Below, in pieces: positions 1-6,481 of a stretch of DNA of 10,791 nt. The first letter of the stretch is position 1. Each line of letters starts with the position of its first letter. This DNA comes from Thermoplasmata archaeon (lineage in GTDB: Archaea; Thermoplasmatota; E2; UBA202; DSCA01). The position numbers and the translations under genes are program-made. The notes beneath the pieces are model-generated. The model was given only the letters and a program-made list of their open reading frames with translations, ran no database searches and was not told where the DNA came from. The DNA is taken from the NCBI GenBank assembly GCA_021159125.1, contig JAGGSL010000086.1:1-10791 (forward strand), given 5' to 3'.

Positions 1-1178
1 CTCTCTATGAGTTTTATGCTTCTGTTTATTCGCTGCATTGCCTTTTCAATAAATGTTTTGCTCTTGCCTTCAGTATAAAGTTCCAGAGAGCCGTTCGCAA
101 TCTGCAAATCGTTCAATATGTCATGCCTCATGATTTTGTTTATTAAACGTAGTGTGTCGTTCAGCTGGTTTACTCTTTCCTCTGCCTTCTTGCGCCCTGT
201 GATATCCCTCAAAATTACAACTTCTCCGAGTAATCGATTTTTCCTGTCAGATATTTGGGATACGCGAACGTCATAATATCGCCTCCTTCTTTTGATTTCT
301 CCTGTTTTCTTTCCCTCGAGGATATCAGATGGAAGTATTCCGCCTATGCTATCTCCTATCTTTTTTGGGGAAATGAATTTCCTGCCTGCTTCGTTAAAAT
401 TTATGATTTTCCCCTTATTGTCAATGATGATTATGCCATCCTCTATATTTTTGAATATGCTGCCGCAAGCTATCGGTGTTATGTCCAGAAACCCGTGGCT
501 GAAAATAAGCCACAGCAAAACCAACCCGGTAAAAACAAAGAGCACAGGCGTTATATCATAACCCTCTGGAAGCGGGCTTAAATTGGAGAGGTATATTATG
601 TTGCCCGCTATGGGGGCCACAACGCCCACCGCAAGGACGATTCCCTGCCTTGCGTATGTACGCCCAAGTTCTACCGCTTTTTTTAAGAAGAAATAAATTC
701 CTGCAAAAATTAAGGCGTGTGAATAAAAAATATTCAGCCAGAATGCCGGGCCATAGGACGGCTTTATAGGCGAAAGCACTCCTGTTCCAATCTCCACGCT
801 TTTATAGAAGAGATGATTATAGTTCGTCCAGCAAATCACAAGCTCGATGAGCGGTACAATGGAAAGCAACGCAATATTGCGCCTTGTTACCTTTTCTCCT
901 GTATCGCCATAATAAAGAGCAAACGCCAGCCAGCTAACAGGCAATGACATTATTCCTATATACTCAAATTTTGCAAGCAAAAGAGATGTGGAAAGGTCGG
1001 ATGAATATAGTTCCAGAGCATAGCCGAATGACCATATTGAAAGAGATGCCATTATAAAAACAAAAATTTTCAGATGCACCGAATTTCTATGGTTGGCAGC
1101 AGCATATGCCATGAGTATGACAGATATCGTGCCTGCAACAAGCATTGGGGATATGTAAGCGATCAGTTGGTAGTTCAT
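1..1178 (-). CDS. 7TM sensor histidine kinase, partial (C-terminus beyond left edge)
   Basis: A sensor kinase that would autophosphorylate on histidine in response to a membrane or cytoplasmic signal. I translated 392 codons from the ATG at 1178 to the window edge with no stop. Residues about 5-235 are seven hydrophobic segments of the histidine-kinase 7TM sensor type, with an EYIGIMSLPVSWLAF stretch near 72-86. A PAS domain follows at about 241-328 (DGIIIIDNKGKI ... ILRDITGRK), then a short helix and an H-box RHDILND with the phosphoacceptor His352. The catalytic ATPase domain must lie outside the window. The start is supported by a TATA-like element about 23 bases upstream and no Shine-Dalgarno site, suggesting a leaderless transcript. 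The gene is divergent from the caspase-like lipoprotein gene, sharing a 111-base intergenic region. No response regulator is visible. The family call is firm; the ligand is unknown. Confidence 0.9.
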   Translation of the reverse strand, partial: MNYQLIAYISPMLVAGTISVILMAYAAANHRNSVHLKIFVFIMASLSIWSFGYALELYSSDLSTSLLLAKFEYIGIMSLPVSWLAFALYYGDTGEKVTRRNIALLSIVPLIELVICWTNYNHLFYKSVEIGTGVLSPIKPSYGPAFWLNIFYSHALIFAGIYFFLKKAVELGRTYARQGIVLAVGVVAPIAGNIIYLSNLSPLPEGYDITPVLFVFTGLVLLWLIFSHGFLDITPIACGSIFKNIEDGIIIIDNKGKIINFNEAGRKFISPKKIGDSIGGILPSDILEGKKTGEIKRRRRYYDVRVSQISDRKNRLLGEVVILRDITGRKKAEERVNQLNDTLRLINKIMRHDILNDLQIANGSLELYTEGKSKTFIEKAMQRINRSIKLIE

Positions 1179-1196
1179 ATCAATCAAATGGCAGTT

Positions 1197-1205
1197 TATA
1201 TTAAA
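1197..1205 (-). promoter_or_regulatory. TATA-like element of the 7TM kinase gene
   Basis: Read on the minus strand this is TTTAATATA, centred about 23 bases upstream of the ATG at 1178. That is where an archaeal TATA box would sit if transcription began at or very near the start codon. There is no Shine-Dalgarno match between it and the ATG. Confidence 0.5.
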
Positions 1206-1258
1206 ATTATCCCCTAACGAATATAAAAAACCGTATGGTATTAATTCACTCTTCCGTT

Positions 1259-1268
1259 AAATTTATTA
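1259..1268 (+). promoter_or_regulatory. TATA-like element of the caspase-like/UPF0282 unit
   Basis: AATTTATTA-type A/T-rich element, with its TTTATTA core centred about 25 bases upstream of the ATG at 1290. The spacer holds no Shine-Dalgarno site, so a leaderless transcript is the simplest reading. The match to the archaeal consensus is moderate. Confidence 0.4.
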
Positions 1269-1289
1269 GTCAATCTTTGCTTATGAACG

Positions 1290-2570
1290 ATGAAAAATCT
1301 CCTGGCAGCGCTGCTTGCAATATCGATAATGCTCACACTCTCCTTTTCAGGATGCATGGAGAAAGGGGGAGAGGGCGTTATCATTGCCAGAACTTTCTGG
1401 GCAGAGATATACGAGCCGGATGTAAACATATCGGATGTTTCATCAGACGGCCTTCCGGGCGTGGATATACATTACTCAAGGGTCGGAGAAGGGAAAGAAA
1501 AGGCAGGCATAGGGGATATGATTTTTTTATGCTACAGCATATACATCAAAAACATGGAAGGTTTTGATGGAAAAGCTTACTGTATAATTGACGGAAAAGA
1601 GGTTTCTCCATTTGATACCGACCATGTATATTTGCCCGCCTCGCCTGAAGAATCGCAGCAGATAGGGTTGCCCCTGTCAATTTCAAATGAGGCAGAAATT
1701 TCTCCAGAAGCGGTCCATACTTTCAGATGGCCCTACCGCTTTTCAAGCTATGGCAACCACACTGCAGAATTTTATGTAAAGGACACCAATGGCACAATAT
1801 ATGGCAGGATAGAGAGAAATTTTTCTATTGATTATAAAGAGCAGAATGACAACAGATGGGGTTTCATACTGGCGATAGACCCTCCTGGCAACGAGGTTGT
1901 ATCATGGAAAGACGGGGCAATTGTCTTTGATATGCTGTGCCACAAATACAACTTTCCGCGCCAGAATGTGATATATCTCTCCAATGGGTGTGCAACCAGA
2001 GACAATGTGCTGAATGCAATGGAATGGATGTCTAAGCATACAAACAGCAGTTCGAAAGTAGTCTTCTGGGCTTCAGGGCACGGGGGTTTAGAGATTAATG
2101 GCGATGACGACAGGGAACTCATAGATGGGAAAATAGAGCTGTGGGACGGCAATCTGTATGACGGGGATGTGGCAGACTTCTTCGCAGCTTCAAAATCAAT
2201 GAATATTCTCTCTGTTGTTGATACGTGCTTTTCAGGAGAATTCGGAGGACCGGATGATTTGGAAAGGGTATTCACTCATTTCGGCTCTCAAAACAGCATA
2301 GAGGAGGAGGGCAGGATTCTTGTGACAGCTTCGACGACCATAACGAGGGCAAAGGCAACAGATAACGGCGGTCTGCTCACAATTTTTATGGCCGGGGCAC
2401 TTGAAGGAATAAAGGACAGGACAGGGGCAACAGCAGACAGCAATGGCGATGGAAGAATATCTGCCGAGGAGGCGGCTTTCTGGGCAATATTCCACTGCTA
2501 CGCCCGCCCATTATCCGGCTTCCCTGAGTTGAACGATTGTTATTATGGTGAATTATATCTGGAAAAATGA
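1290..2570 (+). CDS. Lipoprotein with caspase/metacaspase-like (clan CD, C14-type) domain and EF-hand loop
   Basis: A predicted surface cysteine peptidase of 426 aa. Residues 1-22 form a signal peptide ending in a lipobox LSFSGC, with lipid-modified Cys22. Residues about 30-180 look like a beta-rich, Ig-like extracellular domain. The catalytic fold spans about 188-410: a strand at 191-196, the histidine motif WASGHGG (His264), then a hydrophobic strand leading into the VVDTCFSGEF motif (Cys313). The spacing and the DTCFSG sequence are typical of caspase/metacaspase-like enzymes rather than legumain. Residues 383-394 (DSNGDGRISAEE) form a canonical 12-residue EF-hand calcium loop, so activity may depend on calcium. 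The ATG at 1290 is chosen because it gives a complete signal peptide and sits about 25 bases from a TATA-like element. The last bases overlap the start of the UPF0282 gene (ATGA), implying coupled translation. Substrate and processing are unknown. Confidence 0.85.
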   Translation: MKNLLAALLAISIMLTLSFSGCMEKGGEGVIIARTFWAEIYEPDVNISDVSSDGLPGVDIHYSRVGEGKEKAGIGDMIFLCYSIYIKNMEGFDGKAYCIIDGKEVSPFDTDHVYLPASPEESQQIGLPLSISNEAEISPEAVHTFRWPYRFSSYGNHTAEFYVKDTNGTIYGRIERNFSIDYKEQNDNRWGFILAIDPPGNEVVSWKDGAIVFDMLCHKYNFPRQNVIYLSNGCATRDNVLNAMEWMSKHTNSSSKVVFWASGHGGLEINGDDDRELIDGKIELWDGNLYDGDVADFFAASKSMNILSVVDTCFSGEFGGPDDLERVFTHFGSQNSIEEEGRILVTASTTITRAKATDNGGLLTIFMAGALEGIKDRTGATADSNGDGRISAEEAAFWAIFHCYARPLSGFPELNDCYYGELYLEK

Positions 2571-3409
2571 ACGTAAAACTTGTTGCATCTGATTCTCTGG
2601 GCGTCCGGTCGATGGCAACTTTAGTTGAGACAGGCGATGCAAAAATTTTTATTGATGCATCCGCAGCTCTTGGACCGTCACGATACGGGCTGCCTCCCCA
2701 CCCAAAAGAAATCGAGGCGCTGGATAAGACCCGCAGGGAGATAGAAAAAATTGCAGATGGTTGTGACATTTTTGCGATAACCCACTACCATTATGACCAT
2801 TACTCGCCTGATGAAAAATTTTACGAGGGAAAGAAAATTTTTGCAAAGAGAGTCGATAAGAACATAAACAAGAGCCAGAAGGAAAGGGGAGAACTTTTTG
2901 CTGAAAGATTCAACAGCAAAAGCGATATAGTTTATTGCGATGAAAAAGAATACAAGATAAACAAAACGAAGCTTACATTCTCGGCCCCGTTTCCTCATGG
3001 CCCAAGGGGTACGAGATTGGGATATGTTGTGATGGTGACAGTTGAGGAAGACCAGAAAATTCTGTTTGCCTCGGATGTTCAGGGACCTGTTGATGAAAAG
3101 GCGGCAGAGTACATAATAAAGCAGGGGCCCGACCTGCTCATAATGGATGGGCCCCCTTCATATTTCCTCGGCTGGAAGTTTTCCATGGAAAATCTGAAAA
3201 AGGCAGAGAGAAATTTGCTTGACATTATGAAAAATACGGGATGCCATCTTATTCTTGACCACCACCTTCTCAGGGATTTGAAATACAGGGAAAGGCTGCC
3301 GATTCTTTATGAGATGTATGGCGATAGAATACAGACGTTTGCGGAGTTTAACGGAAAGAAGAATAACATGCTCGAGGCAAGAAGGAAGGAGCTGTGGAAG
3401 GGAATATAA
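2567..3409 (+). CDS. UPF0282 family metallo-beta-lactamase-fold hydrolase
   Basis: A 280-aa soluble protein with the metallo-beta-lactamase fold, matching the archaeal UPF0282 group. The N-terminus carries the family signature SLGVRSMATLVET (10-22) and RYGLPPHP (39-46). The metal-binding motif is THYHYDH (72-78; His73, His75, Asp77, His78). Further likely ligands are His144 in PHGPRGTRLGY, Asp170 in FASDVQGP, and one of His232/His233 in LILDHHLLRD. The family is conserved in archaea and, as far as I know, its substrate is not established. The ATG at 2567 overlaps the stop of the caspase-like gene by four bases (ATGA). It has no signal peptide, so it should act in the cytoplasm although its partner gene encodes a surface protein. 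Confidence 0.88.
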   Translation: MNVKLVASDSLGVRSMATLVETGDAKIFIDASAALGPSRYGLPPHPKEIEALDKTRREIEKIADGCDIFAITHYHYDHYSPDEKFYEGKKIFAKRVDKNINKSQKERGELFAERFNSKSDIVYCDEKEYKINKTKLTFSAPFPHGPRGTRLGYVVMVTVEEDQKILFASDVQGPVDEKAAEYIIKQGPDLLIMDGPPSYFLGWKFSMENLKKAERNLLDIMKNTGCHLILDHHLLRDLKYRERLPILYEMYGDRIQTFAEFNGKKNNMLEARRKELWKGI

Positions 3410-3420
3410 AATAATTTATT
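3405..3420 (+). promoter_or_regulatory. TATA-like region upstream of the hexapeptide transferase gene
   Basis: A/T-rich TATAAAATAATTTATT begins at the stop codon of the UPF0282 gene. Its AATTTATT part is centred about 23 bases before the ATG at 3440, the same distance seen at other gene starts in this window. It suggests separate transcription, though read-through from the upstream unit is equally possible. Confidence 0.4.
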
Positions 3421-3439
3421 GAAGGAATGATTTATACTC

Positions 3440-4165
3440 ATGAAATACAGCGGTGAGGAAAAGAAAATAGGCGGGCTCATCGGCGCTTTGAGGGCAATCC
3501 TTGTTTTAGTGATGGCTTTCATGGCTTACGGGATAGGTATATTTCCTGCATTGTTTATTGCGTATGTGGCACTTGCATGGCTGGATATAAGCAATCCTCT
3601 CCATCTCCTCTCCTTTTCAATTTTGCTTGTCGTTGAATACCTTGTTCTTCTCTTCTCCCTCATTTTCTCAACGGCTTTTTTCATAAATGTCTTCAATCTG
3701 AAATATAGGGAAGGGATTTACAGAAAAACTCTCGATGACAAAATGGCTTTCAAATTCACTGCATACTTCGCCCTTTATTACCCGACATACAAACTCATAA
3801 ATCTGTTCGTCATTCCTCCGATAAAATCTTTCTATCTCTCCCTCATCGGATGCAAAATAGGAAAAAATGTTTTTCTTGCAGGTGAGGAATGGCTCGACCC
3901 CTGCCTTCTGGAGATAGGGGATAATACAATGATCGGGGGCAGAGCAATGATTCTGGGGCATATCGCAGAGGAAAAACTCGTACTCAGCAAAACAAAAATA
4001 GGGAAAAATTGTTTGATCGGGGGCGAGACATTCATAATGCCGGGGGTTACCATCGAGGACAACGTTGTCCTGGGCTCAAAGGCAATGGTTCCGAAGGGGA
4101 TGACATTGAAAAGCGGAAAAACATATGTTGGCATACCTGCAAGGCCAATAGACCGGGCTAAATGA
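3440..4165 (+). CDS. Membrane-anchored left-handed beta-helix (hexapeptide repeat) transferase-like protein
   Basis: A 241-aa protein with two parts. The N-terminal half is membrane-embedded: strongly hydrophobic stretches at about 12-48 and 56-88, plus a weaker amphipathic segment at about 105-127. The C-terminal half (about 138-235) is a left-handed beta-helix built from hexapeptide repeats such as IGCKIGKNVFLAG, LEIGDNTMIGG, TKIGKNCLIGG and VTIEDNVVLGS, ending in GIPARPI, a closing motif common in acetyl/acyltransferases of this fold. His174 (LGH) is a candidate catalytic residue. By fold the likely chemistry is acyl transfer from acyl-CoA or a carrier to a sugar, lipid or amino group at the inner face of the membrane; the acceptor cannot be told. 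It resembles the transmembrane hexapeptide region found at the C-terminus of some adenylation-domain proteins, here standing alone. The 3' end overlaps convergent trmI by 8 bases. Confidence 0.78.
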   Translation: MKYSGEEKKIGGLIGALRAILVLVMAFMAYGIGIFPALFIAYVALAWLDISNPLHLLSFSILLVVEYLVLLFSLIFSTAFFINVFNLKYREGIYRKTLDDKMAFKFTAYFALYYPTYKLINLFVIPPIKSFYLSLIGCKIGKNVFLAGEEWLDPCLLEIGDNTMIGGRAMILGHIAEEKLVLSKTKIGKNCLIGGETFIMPGVTIEDNVVLGSKAMVPKGMTLKSGKTYVGIPARPIDRAK

Positions 4166-4883
4166 TTTTCCTTCCGAACGTTATGAAGCCCGTATGCATT
4201 ATCCCTTTTGGCACAGGATGCGTGTAACCCCCCATTGATTTCCATTCTCGCTGTATGTTTTCCACCGTCTTCAGATATCCGAACCCTTCTTTTTCCATCT
4301 CCTTCCTCACTTTGATTTGCTGCTCTATGTGCGGCGAATAGACAGCAAGCCATCCACCTGAATTTAAATGCCTGCATGCCTTGCCCACCATCTTCTCTGC
4401 ATTTTTCATATCAAGGGTTATGATATCGAGAGCTTTTTCAGTAAAGTTTTCCATATCCTCATTTTTAATTTCAACTATCCCGTCCATGCCGCACATCTCG
4501 ATATTTTTCTTTGCTTTATCGTAAAAATCCTTTCTTTTTTCGTATGTGTAAACTTTCCCTTCATCACCAACGATATGCCCCAAAAAAATTGCAAGGAAGC
4601 CGGAGCCTGAGCCGCCGTCAAGGCATCTCCATCCTTTTCCAAGTCCTGTGATTGCTGCAATCTGGGCAGCATCTTTTGGCATTATTATCTGTGCCCCCCT
4701 CCTGCATTTCTCTAGCATATCTGCAAACGTCGGCTTAAGAACAACAAACTCCTCGCCTCCAACAACAATTTTTTCGCCTATCTTCGCATTGCTTACATCC
4801 ACTCTGCCGACATGTGTGTTTATTACACCTCTTTTTGCAACAAATTTACGCTCTTTATGGAGCAGAAGTATGTATTCTGACAT
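4158..4883 (-). CDS. trmI: tRNA (adenine-N1)-methyltransferase TrmI
   Basis: A 241-aa SAM-dependent enzyme that N1-methylates adenine in the T-loop region of tRNA (positions 57/58 in archaea), acting as a tetramer in characterised members. An N-terminal beta domain (about 1-65) is followed by the signature RGAQIIMPKDAAQI (62-75), then the Rossmann SAM-binding loop LDGGSGSGFLA (about 89-99) and the acidic ribose contact YTYEKR. LDMKNAEKM corresponds to the catalytic-loop position usually occupied by an LDxP motif, and SGGWLAVYSPHIEQ is typical of the family. The length is close to the roughly 250 aa usual for archaeal TrmI. The ATG at 4883 has a clear Shine-Dalgarno site 7 bases upstream. It lies inside the 3' end of the radical SAM gene (29-base overlap), making it the last gene of the pcm operon. 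Confidence 0.92.
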   Translation of the reverse strand: MSEYILLLHKERKFVAKRGVINTHVGRVDVSNAKIGEKIVVGGEEFVVLKPTFADMLEKCRRGAQIIMPKDAAQIAAITGLGKGWRCLDGGSGSGFLAIFLGHIVGDEGKVYTYEKRKDFYDKAKKNIEMCGMDGIVEIKNEDMENFTEKALDIITLDMKNAEKMVGKACRHLNSGGWLAVYSPHIEQQIKVRKEMEKEGFGYLKTVENIQREWKSMGGYTHPVPKGIMHTGFITFGRKII

Positions 4884-5754
4884 ATTTTTTCACCTCATCA
4901 ATTGCTTTTTTAAATTCATTGTCTTTCAGTTTCCTTGGATAATTATAGAGGGGGCCTCTAACTCTCTCATTATAGAACGGACGATTGCATGAAGGGCATC
5001 CCGAGGTCAGGAAAGCATCTTTGCATATCTCATCCGCATGCATTTCATGAAGTTTTCCGTCTTTGAAGACAAAATCCCCTTTTCCTTTTTCTATCAGACA
5101 TCTTGCAAGCTGCATAGCTCTGTAACGTCCCATATCTGGGGGCAAGCCACCGTGCACGGGGGTGTAAGCAAAAAGAGCAACTTTTATGCCCTGCTGGAAG
5201 AGCATCTTCATAATCTCCACTGCTTCCTCATCGCTCTCGCCCAGTCCTATGATTATGTGGGCTGTGGCATTTCCAAAAACTTCTTTTGCAGTCTTCAGCC
5301 CTTTCATATATTCATCCCAGGACGGAACATTCTTCTTCCATTTATTGAAAAGTTCCTCTGTGCAGCAGTCAAGACCTATGCCAATCCTTTCCACTCCCGC
5401 CTTTTTCAGCCGCAGCATGTTCTCCCTGCTCGTCGGGTTCATTGAAACAGAAATCGGGATATGCGCATCCATTTTCTCAACAACTTCCGCAATATCGTCT
5501 ACAACGCCATCGTAATACAGGCTCTGTATGCATATCCTTCCCGCACTGCCGTCAATCCTGCTTATAACATCTTCAACTGGAAAGGGGGGCCATCTTACCC
5601 TCGACAGAAAATCCCTGCCCTGAGTGCAATATCTGCATGCCCCGCTGCATCTCTCTCCGACCATGAGATATAGGGTGGTCGGTTTAACGGCAACATCCCA
5701 CTTTGTAAGTTCCAGCAATGAAGCAGTTGCAGCAGAAACCCTTATTCTATCCAT
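4855..5754 (-). CDS. Radical SAM enzyme, biotin synthase/LipS-like
   Basis: A 299-aa iron-sulfur enzyme expected to cleave S-adenosylmethionine to a 5'-deoxyadenosyl radical. Counting from the ATG at 5754, the cluster motif is CSGACRYC (Cys36, Cys40, Cys43; CxxxCxxC), within GERCSGACRYCTQGRDF. A partial TIM-barrel follows, with ISVSMNPTS, VERIGIGLD and the GLGESDEE glycine-rich SAM contact (about 170-177). The C-terminus has a second cysteine set (Cys244, and Cys253/Cys256 in SGCPSCNRPFYNE) followed by GPLYNYP, suggesting an auxiliary Fe-S cluster. This layout resembles the archaeal biotin synthase-related group that includes the split lipoyl synthases LipS1/LipS2. No lipoate ligase, H-protein or biotin gene is present here, so the product is unassigned. 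The ATG overlaps the end of pcm by 8 bases; an in-frame TTG one codon earlier is less likely. Confidence 0.8.
   Translation of the reverse strand: MDRIRVSAATASLLELTKWDVAVKPTTLYLMVGERCSGACRYCTQGRDFLSRVRWPPFPVEDVISRIDGSAGRICIQSLYYDGVVDDIAEVVEKMDAHIPISVSMNPTSRENMLRLKKAGVERIGIGLDCCTEELFNKWKKNVPSWDEYMKGLKTAKEVFGNATAHIIIGLGESDEEAVEIMKMLFQQGIKVALFAYTPVHGGLPPDMGRYRAMQLARCLIEKGKGDFVFKDGKLHEMHADEICKDAFLTSGCPSCNRPFYNERVRGPLYNYPRKLKDNEFKKAIDEVKKYVRIHTSAP
4890..4896 (-). promoter_or_regulatory. Shine-Dalgarno site of trmI
   Basis: Read on the minus strand: GAGGTGA, complementary to the UCACCUC near the 3' end of archaeal 16S rRNA, about 6-7 bases before the ATG at 4883. It lies inside the radical SAM coding region and fixes the trmI start. 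It contrasts with the apparently leaderless first gene of the operon. Confidence 0.75.
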
Positions 5755-6376
5755 CAAAACCCTCTTCTCCGATCATGGGCACAAAAGCACACCCGCCCAG
5801 ATTTTTTTCGGTTATTCCATTTCTTTTCTCTATGAGAATCAAATCGCATATCCTGCCCCCGACAGGAATAAGCATTTTCCCCCCTTCGGAAAGTTGCTCT
5901 ATGAGGCGGGGCGGGACGGCGGGGGCAGCACACGTTGCGTATATTCTATCAAAAGGGCTGTATTCCGGCAGCCCGACAGAGCCGTCGCCCACCACCACTG
6001 TAACGTTTTCTATTCCTATCTTTTCAAAATTTTTCCTGGCTTCTTCTGCAAGCTTCTCTATTCTTTCAACTGTATAAACATGCCCGTCCTTTACTATTTT
6101 TGCTGTTACTGCTGCATGATAACCTGTGCCTGTGCCTATTTCAAGAACCTTGCTATTCCTTTTTAAATTCAGTGCTTCTGACATTATGGCGACCATGTGG
6201 GGAGCAGATATTGTCTGTCCGTATCCTATCTCTAGAGGCGTGTCATCGTATGCATGTTTTTTCATGCTCTCGGGAACAAAAATTTCTCTTGGTACTTCTC
6301 TCATGGCGTCTATTACTTCCTTTGATGACAGATAGCCGTTCTGTATTAGGTGGCGGATAAGCAATTCTTTTTCCAC
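5747..6376 (-). CDS. pcm: Protein-L-isoaspartate O-methyltransferase
   Basis: A cytoplasmic repair enzyme that transfers a methyl group from S-adenosylmethionine to L-isoaspartyl residues in aged proteins. With a GTG start at 6376 the product is 209 aa, the usual size. In order it shows KELLIRHLIQNGYL, the VPREIFVP segment, the family hallmark GYGQTISAPHM, SAM motif I LEIGTGTGYHAA, the acidic VERIEKL, GDGS, ATCAAPAVPPRLIEQL, and the C-terminal FVPMIGEEGF. An ATG 25 codons upstream (6451) is in frame but would add a segment unlike the family and would start against the TATA box of the divergent kinase. The GTG at 6376 lies about 24 bases from its own TTTATATA box, so a leaderless GTG start is preferred. 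It is the first gene of the pcm-radical SAM-trmI operon. Confidence 0.93.
   Translation of the reverse strand: MEKELLIRHLIQNGYLSSKEVIDAMREVPREIFVPESMKKHAYDDTPLEIGYGQTISAPHMVAIMSEALNLKRNSKVLEIGTGTGYHAAVTAKIVKDGHVYTVERIEKLAEEARKNFEKIGIENVTVVVGDGSVGLPEYSPFDRIYATCAAPAVPPRLIEQLSEGGKMLIPVGGRICDLILIEKRNGITEKNLGGCAFVPMIGEEGFDG
5760..5764 (-). promoter_or_regulatory. Shine-Dalgarno-like site of the radical SAM gene
   Basis: Read on the minus strand: GAGGG, 5 bases upstream of the ATG at 5754 and inside the last codons of pcm. It is short but well placed, and it favours the ATG over the adjacent TTG as the start. Confidence 0.5.
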
Positions 6377-6396
6377 GTGGGATAATTTTGAGTTTG

Positions 6397-6404
6397 TATA
6401 TAAA
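6397..6404 (-). promoter_or_regulatory. TATA box of the pcm operon
   Basis: Read on the minus strand: TTTATATA, a near-perfect archaeal TATA box, centred about 24 bases from the GTG at 6376. It drives the three-gene methylase operon and argues for a leaderless GTG start. It falls inside the longest possible pcm reading frame, which is further evidence against the upstream ATG. Confidence 0.7.
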
Positions 6405-6452
6405 CCCTGTTGGCATTGTTGCACCAGGACAAAATTGACCGAACAGAACAAA

Positions 6453-6461
6453 TTTTATATA
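6453..6461 (+). promoter_or_regulatory. TATA box of the soluble sensor kinase gene
   Basis: TTTTATATA preceded by the A-rich GAACAAA, which could be a TFB recognition element. It is centred 25 bases from the GTG at 6482, predicting a leaderless transcript beginning at or next to the start codon. Confidence 0.7.
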
Positions 6462-6481
6462 TTGTTTCTGAATAGTAACTT

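Noticed and set aside
383..394. Protein residues 383-394 of the caspase-like protein (encoded near 2436-2471) as a dockerin repeat
   Set aside because: The coordinates given here are residue numbers. Only a single 12-residue calcium loop is present, without the paired second loop that dockerins need; an isolated EF-hand loop is the safer reading.
255..581. Plus-strand open frames within the left-edge region
   Set aside because: They lie opposite the 7TM kinase, which is open in the minus frame over the whole 1-1178 region with recognisable 7TM, PAS and H-box sequence; the plus frames show no family motif.
1230..1239. Imperfect palindrome ACCGTATGGT between the divergent kinase and lipoprotein genes
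   Set aside because: Only 8 of 10 positions pair and there is no second copy elsewhere in the window; too weak to call an operator.
1235..1567. Plus-strand frame overlapping the start of the caspase-like gene
   Set aside because: Its product is rich in Arg/Gly/His with no motif, and it is an out-of-frame shadow of the lipoprotein gene, which has a clear signal peptide and catalytic motifs.
3832..4377. 181-aa minus-strand frame across the transferase/trmI junction
   Set aside because: It overlaps two well-supported genes in other frames, and its sequence has no domain or plausible initiation signal.
6405..6452. Possible operator (CCTG...CAGG) between the pcm and sensor-kinase promoters
   Set aside because: The arms are only four bases long and fall to chance expectation; no other symmetry is seen.
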